Source of the DNA: Acidobacteriota bacterium
Lineage (GTDB): Bacteria > Acidobacteriota > Terriglobia > UBA7540
NCBI GenBank assembly: GCA_021789565.1
Contig: JAJYJL010000081.1
Coordinates: 1 to 13,004 of the forward strand
Reading direction: 5' to 3'
Length of the DNA: 13,004 nucleotides
Below, piece by piece: positions 1 through 5,565 of the stretch; within the stretch, counting starts at the first letter, position 1; every line of letters starts with the position of its first letter. The position numbers were made by a program, and so were the translations under genes. Under the pieces are notes generated by a model. The model saw only the letters and a program-made list of their open reading frames with translations. It was not told the DNA's origin and did not search any database.

Positions 1-1
1 C

Positions 2-238
2 GCGACCGTGCACGATGAAGCAAGCTGCCGTGTGTGGCAGCGGCGGTTCTACGACATGAATATCTGGAGTGAAAAGAAGCAACTGGAAAAACTGGATTAT
101 ATGCACAATAATCCCCTGGAGTGAAGGCTGGTCAGGTCGCCGGGTGAGTGGTCCCGCCTTGCGGGATCAAGCTGGAGATATTATTTTCTGGAGGACGCTT
201 CGATCATCGCGATGGATCGGTTCCCTGAGCACAAGCAA
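2..238 (+). pseudogene. REP-associated tyrosine transposase (RAYT, Y1_Tnp/IS200-like), 3' fragment with an in-frame stop
   Basis: The plus frame from base 2 reads VWQRRFYDMNIWSEKKQLEKL then DYMHNNPLE, the typical C-terminal half of RAYT transposases (usual pattern: WQ-R-FYD-N-WS, then EKL-YMH-NPVKRGLV). A TGA at 122-124 interrupts it. The same frame then continues with RLVRSPGEW, SSWRYYF and AMDRFPEH, which again fits the family tail (W-WSS-RYYF, then MDR), so one nonsense change explains the break; CGA to TGA at the NPxxRGLV arginine is simplest. About five extra residues around 151-166 coincide with a small hairpin and may be an insertion. The catalytic HUH and Tyr region would lie left of the window. 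RAYTs are known to mobilise REP hairpins, and such hairpins start only a few bases downstream. The family is fairly clear. Whether any translation product is functional is doubtful. Confidence 0.72.
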
Positions 239-244
239 ATGCCA

Positions 245-287
245 CTCGCTTCGCGAGAACGCAGACCCTACACGGCAAGCGTCTGCG
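245..287 (-). repeat. REP-like hairpin unit 1 (minus orientation)
   Basis: There are two adjacent hairpins. The head is CTCGC-TTC-GCGAG (245-257), a 5-bp stem with a GAA triloop when read on the minus strand. The second is a 7-bp stem CGCAGAC / GTCTGCG (260-266 and 281-287) around a 14-base loop. The same layout recurs in units 2 to 4 of this window. The unit lies directly after the RAYT remnant and directly before the gene at 307. Confidence 0.75.
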
Positions 288-306
288 CCAACCGCGGGGG
301 GTGCCA

Positions 307-759
307 ATGAGCCAAAGGCGACATATTGGGGCTTTAGTCGCAGCTGCGGCGGTTACACTTGTTTGGTTCTCTTCGGTTGGTGAGGCTAGGCCACCTCGAA
401 AGCTCGGGGTATGCCAGGCGATAGCTGGTGCGGCACAGTTCAACGGCAGCTACGTGTCCATTCGTGGCCGCGTCAAGAGCAACGGGATTGAGTATACCGA
501 TCTTACGAACCCAAGCTGCCCCAAGGCCATCGCCCTATGGCCCTCCAAGGCAGCTTACCAGGACCCTGGCTACAAGGCCGTGCACGCCGTGATCGGGTGT
601 CCTCTTGTCGGAACGAGGGGCAAAAGCATCGACGGCGTTTTCACCGGCCGCTTCCAGTGGAAGCCGGGCAAGATTCCAGAGTGGCGATTCAGGTTCGACC
701 GCGTCAGCAACCTACACATCGAGGTGGAGAGTTGCGGTCTGAGTGCCCCCAGTAAGTAA
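307..759 (+). CDS. Small secreted protein of unknown function, four cysteines, possible OB-like fold
   Basis: This is a 150-residue ORF. Residues 1-27 form a clear Sec-type signal peptide: RRH n-region, hydrophobic core LVAAAAVTLVWF, and a likely cut after GEA. The mature part has cysteines at 36, 71, 98 and 143, which could form two disulfides in the periplasm. The stretch FNGSYVSIRGRVKSNG followed by LTNPSC resembles small bacterial proteins in which a 'Y-GK-V-VRG-V' strand pair precedes a DPSC motif; that resemblance is from memory and gives no function. The ATG at 307 was chosen because a run of G (296-300) sits six bases upstream and the signal peptide begins there; a GTG at 301 would add two residues. 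The gene is enclosed by REP unit 1 and REP unit 2 in inverted orientation and has no obvious operon partner. Confidence 0.6.
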   Translation: MSQRRHIGALVAAAAVTLVWFSSVGEARPPRKLGVCQAIAGAAQFNGSYVSIRGRVKSNGIEYTDLTNPSCPKAIALWPSKAAYQDPGYKAVHAVIGCPLVGTRGKSIDGVFTGRFQWKPGKIPEWRFRFDRVSNLHIEVESCGLSAPSK

Positions 760-781
760 GAGAAGGGGCTCCCGTGGCTGG

Positions 782-822
782 CGCAGACATTGATGTTTAA
801 TGTCTGCGATCAGCGAAGCTGA
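782..822 (+). repeat. REP-like hairpin unit 2 (plus orientation)
   Basis: A 10-bp perfect stem CGCAGACATT / AATGTCTGCG (782-791 and 799-808) with a 7-base loop is followed by the head hairpin TCAGC-GAA-GCTGA (810-822). It is the same two-hairpin unit as unit 1 in the opposite orientation, placed 22 bases after the stop codon of the gene at 307. The strong stem could also act in 3'-end formation or mRNA protection, although there is no T-run. The stretch between the two genes (760-1079) otherwise holds only unit 3 and no convincing ORF. Confidence 0.75.
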
Positions 823-923
823 GCGAGGGCAAAGAGAATTATGAAGCGTGAAGGATGAAAGAGGCAGTCCCGAGGCGCCAAAATGGCAGCTATGGGCCGG
901 GTGGAATGGGAAAACAAATGCCC

Positions 924-966
924 CTCGCTTCGCGAGAACGCAGATACTACAAGGCAAGCATCTGCG
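924..966 (-). repeat. REP-like hairpin unit 3 (minus orientation)
   Basis: The head CTCGC-TTC-GCGAG (924-936) is identical to that of unit 1. It is followed by the 7-bp stem CGCAGAT / ATCTGCG (939-945 and 960-966). The 14-base loop matches the unit 1 loop at 12 of 14 positions. The last stem pair is T-A here and C-G in unit 1, a compensatory change. It lies upstream of the gene at 1080. Confidence 0.75.
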
Positions 967-1079
967 CTAGCCGCGACTTCGCCAAGGGATTTCTCACAGA
1001 TGAGCCGCTTGACACAGTTCCTTCCGCATACGGACGCATCGCAAGGACCATATGGGATCTACTGGCTCCCTAGTGAGTG

Positions 1080-1448
1080 ATGGCCATGTTGAAAAGTGCT
1101 ATTGATCTTTGGAAAAAGAAGGCGAGAGCCTTCCCGTGTCCCGCATGTGGCTTTTGGGTGCCACGGGGGCCCATTCTGCGAAAGCCCTTTAATTGTCCCA
1201 ACTGCGGAACGCTGCTCATGAAGGCAGAGCCTCAGGGCTACATACTCGGACTAATAGTCGCGGTCCCCGCACTGGTCGCGACTTTGGTAGCGTACTTGTC
1301 TGAGGCACAGGGAATCCAATTCGTCCTGATTGCGCTGCTTGTTTTTCCCCCGACTCTATTCATCGCGTTCTCCGAGGCAGCTACGATTTTCGGGAAGCTG
1401 AAAGTTATTTACATGCCAGATCGTCCCGGCGGGCGGCGCAGATCCTGA
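1080..1448 (+). CDS. Zinc-ribbon protein with two membrane helices, function unknown
   Basis: This 122-residue ORF has two CxxC pairs, CPAC at 20-23 and CPNC at 39-42, the four-cysteine layout of a zinc ribbon. Two hydrophobic segments follow (about 55-73 and 79-97), so the ribbon and the basic tail DRPGGRRRS probably both face the cytoplasm. Nothing points to a specific role; small ribbon-plus-membrane proteins include many uncharacterised families. Start codons GTG 1077, ATG 1080 and ATG 1086 are all possible, and no strong ribosome binding site decides between them. The last codons, including the TGA at 1446-1448, lie inside REP unit 4, so the repeat supplies the C-terminus and stop. Lower GC than the metabolic genes and the REP flanks suggest an accessory gene. 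Confidence 0.6.
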   Translation: MAMLKSAIDLWKKKARAFPCPACGFWVPRGPILRKPFNCPNCGTLLMKAEPQGYILGLIVAVPALVATLVAYLSEAQGIQFVLIALLVFPPTLFIAFSEAATIFGKLKVIYMPDRPGGRRRS

Positions 1449-1477
1449 TTTTTGGGATCTGCGATCAGCGAAGCTGA
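1437..1477 (+). repeat. REP-like hairpin unit 4 (plus orientation)
   Basis: A 9-bp stem CGCAGATCC / GGATCTGCG (1437-1445 and 1455-1463) is followed by the head TCAGC-GAA-GCTGA (1465-1477), which is identical to the head of unit 2. The outer seven stem bases are shared with the other units. The inner pairs differ from unit 2 (CC/GG against CATT/AATG) but remain complementary. The stem overlaps the end of the zinc-ribbon gene. Confidence 0.75.
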
Positions 1478-1548
1478 GCGGGTAGCGAGGACCTCCGCGG
1501 GTGGCGCATCTATGAAGGAAGAGGCGGGGGAAAGAGAATAAACAAACC

Positions 1549-1746
1549 CTAGCGGAAGGCGAGCGGCACGGGAAGTTTGGCGTTGTCGCCGAGTTGCGGC
1601 TCCGGCGATGATAATTTCTGCGGCGGCTCCATCCGCACCCACCCTTCACGATAATCCACCGTCAAAACGTAGTGGCTCAACGCCGGGAACCCGAGAAGCC
1701 CGATGATTTCCACGCCTTAGCGGCGGCTCACGTTGGAAAGGTCCAT
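1549..1746 (-). pseudogene. Remnant of a retropepsin-like aspartyl protease C-terminus
   Basis: The minus strand reads MDLSNVSRR, then TAA (1717-1719), then GVEIIGLLGFPALSHYVLTV and DYREGWVRME, ending at TAG (1549-1551). The 'GVE-GLLGF--L--Y-L--DY--G-V' pattern is typical of the last strand-loop region of bacterial retropepsin-like aspartyl proteases. The frame upstream is also stopped (TGA at 1759-1761), and the two Asp-containing catalytic lobes are missing, so this is a decayed gene end. It lies between the REP cassettes and pdxT, downstream of pdxT in the same direction. The family call rests on one short motif region and is moderate. Confidence 0.45.
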
Positions 1747-1783
1747 CAACAGTCGGCCTCAGAAAAACGGACGTGGCGCGGCT

Positions 1784-2374
1784 TCAACTCTGTGTTGCTT
1801 TCTTGAGGAAATAGCGATGGATCGTTTCGTCGGTGGTCAGTTCCGGATGAAAGGTGGCGGCCAGCAGATTGCCTTGCTCCACCAGAACGGGCAGTTCACC
1901 TGTGCGGCCCAGAATTTTGACACCTTTGCCGACGCGGCGGATGATGGGCGCGCGGATGAAAACCATCTCCACGGGGCGATTGCAGAGTTCGGGACACTCA
2001 CCCTGCTGGACGGAGCTGTCCACCTGCCGCCCGTAGGCGTTGCGCTCGATGGAAATGTCGACGATGCCCAGCCGCTCCTGTTCAGGGTTCAGAACTTCTT
2101 TGGCCATCAGAATCGCTCCGGCGCAGGTGCCGAAAACAGGTTTGTTCTCCGCCGCAAATTTTTTGATGGCTTCGCCGATTTTTCGTTCAGCCAAAAACTT
2201 CAGCATGGTGGTGGTCTCGCCGCCGGGCAGAATCAAGCCATCGACGCCGGTGAGGTCGTCCGCATGCTTCACCAGTTTGTACTTTGCGCCGATCCGCTCC
2301 AGCATTTTGGCGTGCATGGCGAAATCGCCCTGCACGGCGAGAATTCCAATCATGGGTTCTTTCTTGCTTTCCAT
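1784..2374 (-). CDS. pdxT: Pyridoxal 5'-phosphate synthase glutaminase subunit PdxT
   Basis: PdxT hydrolyses glutamine and channels ammonia to PdxS in the cytoplasmic PLP synthase complex (DXP-independent vitamin B6 pathway). The 196-residue product matches the usual length of about 190-200. Visible motifs are the strand IGILAVQGDF with H21, the oxyanion loop LILPGGETTTM (47-57), the nucleophile C84 in FGTCAGAILMAKE, the RNAYGRQVDS signature (111-120), FIRAP (139-143), and the HPELT triad part with H176 and E178. All catalytic residues are intact. Homologues usually begin at the equivalent of M8 (ATG at 2353), which is a real alternative start. pdxS lies about 4 kb away on the same strand instead of next door. 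The next upstream gene is proline dehydrogenase, separated by an inverted-repeat element, so co-transcription is uncertain. Confidence 0.95.
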   Translation of the reverse strand: MESKKEPMIGILAVQGDFAMHAKMLERIGAKYKLVKHADDLTGVDGLILPGGETTTMLKFLAERKIGEAIKKFAAENKPVFGTCAGAILMAKEVLNPEQERLGIVDISIERNAYGRQVDSSVQQGECPELCNRPVEMVFIRAPIIRRVGKGVKILGRTGELPVLVEQGNLLAATFHPELTTDETIHRYFLKKATQS

Positions 2375-2396
2375 AGGTGCGGCCTTGGTACCTCGT

Positions 2397-2525
2397 CCTG
2401 CTGGAGGATTGCAAAATAGGGTGATAACCTCGTTCGTAGCGCCGCCGTCCCGACGGCATTTTTCGGGGCCGGCAAGATGCCGGCGCTACGGAAATCCGAC
2501 GCTCTTTTATGCAATCCTCCGCAGG
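2397..2525. repeat. Nested inverted-repeat element (MITE/REP-like) between proline dehydrogenase and pdxT
   Basis: The outer arms are 2397-2413 and 2510-2525 (CCTGC.GGAGGATTGCA), complementary except for one extra base. Inside them a second pair, CGTAGCGCCG (2435-2444) and CGGCGCTACG (2481-2490), is perfectly complementary. Between these lie two smaller palindromes, CCGTCCCGACGG and GCCGGCAAGATGCCGGC. GTAGCGCCG-type palindromes are common interspersed elements in several GC-rich soil bacteria (general knowledge, not checked here). No protein is encoded. It could fold into a long RNA hairpin between the two genes. Confidence 0.65.
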
Positions 2526-2533
2526 CCAGATCC

Positions 2534-3466
2534 TTACCCTCCCAGCAGATTTCGGATGACAAATCCAACGTTGGCGGGGCGCTCGGCCAGCCGCCGCATG
2601 TACCACGGAAACCAGAACGTCCCGTAGGAAATCAATACGCCTGACCGCCAGCCGTCACGGGCCAGGCGAAGCTGCTCCGCGCGCTGAATGCCATACAACA
2701 TCTGAAACTGAAAATCGTCTCCGGTCAAGTTTGGCGAACGCGCCAGCGACTCGATGCGATGGACCAGCTTGAGATCGTGGGTGGCAATTGCGGCGCGGAC
2801 GCCGGCGTTTCGCGCTTCTTTGCTCAAAAGCTTCGCGGCCAGGGCGAAATAATTCCTGTCCACATCCACTTTGCGAGCGAAAGCCACCCGCGCCGGTTCA
2901 AGATAGGCTCCTTTCACGAGACGGATCGCCGGGCCGATCGGAAGCAGGGAAGACAGGTCGTCCGCCGTGCGGTAAAGATAAGCCTGCAGGCAGACACCGA
3001 CGTTGGAATAAGTGCCCCTGAGATGGCGGTAGAGGTCCAGCGTCGCCTCCACGTACGGGCTGGCCTCCATGTCAATCCAGACGATGGAGCCGGGGCCGGC
3101 CGCTTGAATCAGCCTTTCAACATTGGCCCGGCAGATCTCGTGGCTGAGGTCCAGTCCCAGGTGTGTCAGCTTCACGGAAAACTCGGAGTGCAGCCTTGCG
3201 GCGCGCACTTGCTCGATCGCTTCCAGATAATGCCGGGTTACAGATTCGGCTTCCGATGCCGTGGAGACGTTTTCGCCCAGATGCGTCAGCACCGTGCCGA
3301 GACCTTGATCTTCAAGGGAGCGCGCTGCAACCAGCGCGTCGGCAATCTGCTCGCCGGGCATAAATCGGGCCACACTGCGCCGGACAAACTTGTACCGGGC
3401 CGCACGCTCGCGCAACCAGTTGTTTCGAGAAGCCCACAGCAAGGCCCCTCGCATCATTCCCGCCAT
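2534..3466 (-). CDS. Proline dehydrogenase (FAD-dependent, monofunctional)
   Basis: It oxidises proline to pyrroline-5-carboxylate using FAD, the first step of proline catabolism, usually at the membrane face with electrons passed to quinone. The 310-residue length fits the monofunctional bacterial enzyme. The beta-alpha-barrel motifs are visible in order: SVKLTHLGLD with K99, WIDMEAS (130-136), VCLQAYLYRT (158-167), RLVKGAY (182-188), ATHD near 230, FQFQMLYG, and the C-terminal substrate helix YMRRLAERPANV (289-300), whose paired arginines bind the proline carboxylate. The start at 3466 gives MAGMMRGALLW, a usual amphipathic beginning. The partner P5C dehydrogenase is not in the window. The osmC gene ends 92 bases upstream in the same direction, and a shared transcript is possible. 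The symbol putA/prodh is not assigned because naming varies. Confidence 0.93.
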   Translation of the reverse strand: MAGMMRGALLWASRNNWLRERAARYKFVRRSVARFMPGEQIADALVAARSLEDQGLGTVLTHLGENVSTASEAESVTRHYLEAIEQVRAARLHSEFSVKLTHLGLDLSHEICRANVERLIQAAGPGSIVWIDMEASPYVEATLDLYRHLRGTYSNVGVCLQAYLYRTADDLSSLLPIGPAIRLVKGAYLEPARVAFARKVDVDRNYFALAAKLLSKEARNAGVRAAIATHDLKLVHRIESLARSPNLTGDDFQFQMLYGIQRAEQLRLARDGWRSGVLISYGTFWFPWYMRRLAERPANVGFVIRNLLGG

Positions 3467-3558
3467 GGGCTCTGGCTCTCAGGATGAAACTTGGCCGCCG
3501 GGCGCGCCACAGGGCCATTCCTCACAACACCCGCGCACAGCGGCGGCCGCACCTGCGG

Positions 3559-3987
3559 TTACTGGATAAGCCTGGCTTTCAGATTGATGGTGGTTCCCGC
3601 CAGCGCCTTGGAAACCGGGCAGCCCGCCTTGGCGGCCGCCGCCAGCTCCTGGAATTTGGCCTCGTCAATGCCGGGAATCTCGGCTTCGGTTTCAAGGTCG
3701 ATGCTGGTGATGGCGAACCCGGCTTCCACTTTGTCAAAGTGGACGGAAGCCGTGGTGTGGATCCGCTTGGGCGTGAAGCCGGCCTTGCCCACCGTCGCCG
3801 AAAAGGCCATCGAGAAACAGCCTGCGTGCGCGGCCGCAATCAGTTCTTCAGGGTTGGTGCCTTGTCCGTTTTCCATGCGCGACTTGAAGGTGAACGGGCC
3901 GTCATAAGAGCCCGTGGCCATTTTCATGTGGCCGTTTCCCTCAAGAAGTGTTCCATTCCATTGTGCTTCAGCCTTGCGAACTGGCAT
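3559..3987 (-). CDS. osmC: OsmC-family organic hydroperoxide reductase
   Basis: This is a cytoplasmic thiol peroxidase of the OsmC/Ohr superfamily that reduces organic hydroperoxides through a two-cysteine mechanism. The 142-residue length matches OsmC. The redox pair is C57 in AAAHAGCFSMAFS and C123 in AAKAGCPVSKAL, with the typical GTNPEELIAAA (43-53) before the first cysteine and R37 nearby. The N-terminus (A-A-WNGTLLEGNG) and the PVSKAL C-terminus point to the OsmC branch rather than Ohr. The start at 3987 is well supported: a near-perfect Shine-Dalgarno AAGGAGGA (3998-3991) sits three bases before the ATG. It lies between dinB (147 bases upstream) and proline dehydrogenase (92 bases downstream), all in one direction. 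No OhrR/MarR regulator is present. Confidence 0.95.
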   Translation of the reverse strand: MPVRKAEAQWNGTLLEGNGHMKMATGSYDGPFTFKSRMENGQGTNPEELIAAAHAGCFSMAFSATVGKAGFTPKRIHTTASVHFDKVEAGFAITSIDLETEAEIPGIDEAKFQELAAAAKAGCPVSKALAGTTINLKARLIQ

Positions 3988-4134
3988 GCTTCCTCCTTGT
4001 TGTTGGGTGAATTCAAGATTGTTGAGACTGCAAAAACCGTTGCCGGCGGCCGCCCTGAGCCATCACCGGAAAAGCGCCACTGAACAAGCAGCCGGAGACG
4101 AAGCCGGCAAGCCGGTTTCTTTCAGCAAGTGCCT

Positions 4135-4659
4135 CTATTTCCACCCTTTACGTTCGCGCAGGGAAGTAATGTGCGCCACGTGATGCCGCCCGTGCCACGC
4201 GTACAGGCTCAGGTAATGATCAAGGGGAACAACTCCCAATTCGGGATGATTCATCGTGCGCGCAAAGTCCGCGGCGCTCATGGACCGCAGCAGCGTTACG
4301 AAGCGCTTGTGCAGCGAGTCGACCAGATTGAGCGACACGACCACCGGCACTGCTTTCGCGTCAGGCAGTTCCGCCCAGCGCTGCTGGTTGTAGGTCTTCA
4401 CCGTGGGCTGGTCTTCGGTCATGGCCAGCTTGAAGCGAACGAAAGCGTTCATATGGCTGTCTGCCAGATGGTGGACCACCTGCCGCACCGTCCATCCACC
4501 GTCGCGATAGGGCGTATCGAGTTGCTCTTCGGAAAGCCCCGTCACCGCCGACCACAACGCCGCCGGCGCTTCCGCGATCTGCCGGATGAATGCCTGCCGG
4601 TCATGGTCCGAGATTGTTTCGGGAGGTTGGAATTTGCCAATCGGATATTGCAAGTCCAT
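4135..4659 (-). CDS. DinB/YfiT-family putative metal-dependent hydrolase (bacillithiol transferase-like)
   Basis: The 174-residue protein has the full YfiT/BstA layout: N-terminal DLQYPIGKFQPPETIS, then YRDGGWTVRQVVHHLADSHM (51-70), then the C-terminal YAWHGRHHVAHITSLRER (153-170). The four-helix DinB bundle binds a metal through three histidines, here one of H63/H64 plus two from H156, H159, H160 and H163. Relatives include the B. subtilis YfiT/BstA thiol-S-transferases; which thiol this one uses cannot be read from sequence. The start at 4659 has a TGAGGA element about eight bases upstream. A diverged copy of its first 36 codons lies at 4993-5096 in the same direction. The downstream neighbour osmC makes a stress or thiol context plausible, but this is inference. 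Confidence 0.88.
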   Translation of the reverse strand: MDLQYPIGKFQPPETISDHDRQAFIRQIAEAPAALWSAVTGLSEEQLDTPYRDGGWTVRQVVHHLADSHMNAFVRFKLAMTEDQPTVKTYNQQRWAELPDAKAVPVVVSLNLVDSLHKRFVTLLRSMSAADFARTMNHPELGVVPLDHYLSLYAWHGRHHVAHITSLRERKGWK

Positions 4660-4698
4660 TTCATATCCTCAGAATGGCCGCGGGGCCGGAAACCATGT

Positions 4699-4728
4699 TC
4701 ACTGCTGCAATTTTCTTGATGCTACAAT
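4699..4728 (+). promoter_or_regulatory. Candidate promoter for the HicB-like gene at 4736 (possibly leaderless)
   Basis: The -10-like TACAAT at 4723-4728 matches TATAAT at five of six positions. A weak -35-like TTCACT at 4699-4704 lies 18 bases away. The -10 ends only seven bases before the ATG at 4736, so transcription would start at or next to the start codon. No Shine-Dalgarno sequence is visible there, in line with a leaderless mRNA. Confidence 0.4.
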
Positions 4729-4735
4729 ACTCCTC

Positions 4736-4963
4736 ATGAAGACAAGCAAACGCTTTCTCGTCAATTTGATCTTCGATCCCGATTATAACGGCTATGTCGC
4801 CGATGTGCCCCAACTTCCCGGTTGCATGTCGCAAGGCAAGTCTGTCGAAGCCGCTCTCAAAAATGTGCGCAAGGCCATTGCGGCTTATATCAAGGCAGCC
4901 GGCTCAGGCAGTGCGAATAAAATGCCCGAGGTTCTTACCAGTCAAGTTGAGGTTCGAGTTTGA
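4736..4963 (+). CDS. Orphan HicB-like protein (UPF0150/HicB antitoxin fold)
   Basis: The 75-residue product carries the HicB partial RNase-H-like fold: FLVNLIFDPDYNGYVADVPQ, then LPGCMSQGKSVEAALKNVRKAIAAYI. The 'GY-A--P-LPGC-S-G-S-EEAL-N---AI--Y' signature is clear. HicB normally neutralises the HicA mRNA interferase, but no HicA-sized gene lies on either side. The protein also ends without a DNA-binding C-terminal domain, so it may be a solitary antitoxin, a relic, or serve another role. It is the only plus-strand gene in a minus-strand cluster and sits exactly between intact dinB and the dinB 5' copy. The ATG was chosen because the fold begins at once and a -10-like box sits seven bases upstream. 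Confidence 0.75.
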   Translation: MKTSKRFLVNLIFDPDYNGYVADVPQLPGCMSQGKSVEAALKNVRKAIAAYIKAAGSGSANKMPEVLTSQVEVRV

Positions 4964-4992
4964 CCCGCCTCGCGGGAATCTCAGGCCGCAAA

Positions 4993-5096
4993 GCCGCCGG
5001 CGCTTCCTCGATCTGCTGGATGAACGCCTGCCGGTCCCCATCCGAGACTTTTCCTGGAGGTTGAAATTTGCCAATGGGATATTGAAAGTCGGTCAT
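4993..5096 (-). pseudogene. Truncated, diverged copy of the dinB/YfiT 5' end
   Basis: The minus strand from the ATG at 5096 reads MTDFQYPIGKFQPP then SDGDRQAFIQQIEEAPAAL, matching the first 35 residues of the intact DinB protein at 4659 with about eight substitutions. Homology stops abruptly at 'APAAL' (about 4993); the frame runs on through unrelated sequence to TAA at 4935-4937, overlapping the end of the HicB-like gene. The start retains an AAGGACC element upstream. DNA identity is about 80-85 percent, so this is an old paralogue or foreign allele and not a fresh duplication. A short CCCGC-CTC-GCGGG palindrome (4964-4976) lies close to the breakpoint. Confidence 0.85.
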
Positions 5097-5144
5097 GTTG
5101 AGGTCCTTTTGTTCTGAACGGGTTGCCGGGGCGTTAGTCGAAAT

Positions 5145-5552
5145 TCATGCTGGCCAGTATGTAATCCTTACGCAAAGCTTGCTTAAAATCCTTTGGACTT
5201 TCTTTGCATTCTTCGAAATCAATTTGTCGTCCAATTTTGATCCTGATCGAATACTTGCCTCTTGGACTGCGACGATCTTTCCATACGGCCATGCAGTCGC
5301 CGGAAGCGAGCGCAAAGCCCTTTCCAGGTCTGCTAGCCGGACAACTTTCTTCCTACTTGATTTCTCTGTGATCAATTCAATCCGCTTGGGCTGCACAACC
5401 AAATAAGGGTTTTGCCATAATTCTGCATCCTTGACCGCAGCAGCCGCCCGAAAGCCCGCGGCGGGCAATTCAAGGCAACCGTGGTTTCGGAGGGACGCCG
5501 TGCACGGCCAACTCATGCTGATTGCAAGGATCAACCCAACAGCGATATTCAT
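5145..5552 (-). CDS. Secreted hypothetical protein
   Basis: This 135-residue ORF opens with MNIAVGLILAISMSWPCTAS, a signal peptide with a likely cut near residue 20. The mature part is small and basic, with NPYLVVQPKRIEL, then KKVVRLADLERALRSLPATAWPYG, then a Lys-rich helix and the end VRITYWPA. The order strand, helix, strand, helix, strand faintly recalls ExbD/TolR periplasmic domains, but this is not enough for a call. A longer frame starting at 5612 would read through the pdxS fragment out of phase and begin with a non-natural N-terminus, so the internal ATG at 5552 was chosen. GC content is visibly lower than in the metabolic genes. It lies between the pdxS 3' copy and the dinB 5' copy. 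Confidence 0.55.
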   Translation of the reverse strand: MNIAVGLILAISMSWPCTASLRNHGCLELPAAGFRAAAAVKDAELWQNPYLVVQPKRIELITEKSSRKKVVRLADLERALRSLPATAWPYGKIVAVQEASIRSGSKLDDKLISKNAKKVQRILSKLCVRITYWPA

Positions 5553-5565
5553 AACTCGGGAAATT

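Noticed and set aside
242..1480. The four repeated hairpins as a CRISPR array
   Set aside because: Units alternate in orientation, are spaced by hundreds of bases and enclose genes; there are no regular spacers or cas genes.
1733..2419. Long plus-strand frame of 228 codons opposite pdxT
   Set aside because: It is antisense to a complete pdxT with all catalytic motifs; its sequence has no family features and results from codon bias.
2397..2525. The nested inverted repeat as a riboswitch controlling pdxT
   Set aside because: No known aptamer pattern was recognised, and perfect nested inverted arms fit a mobile repeat better.
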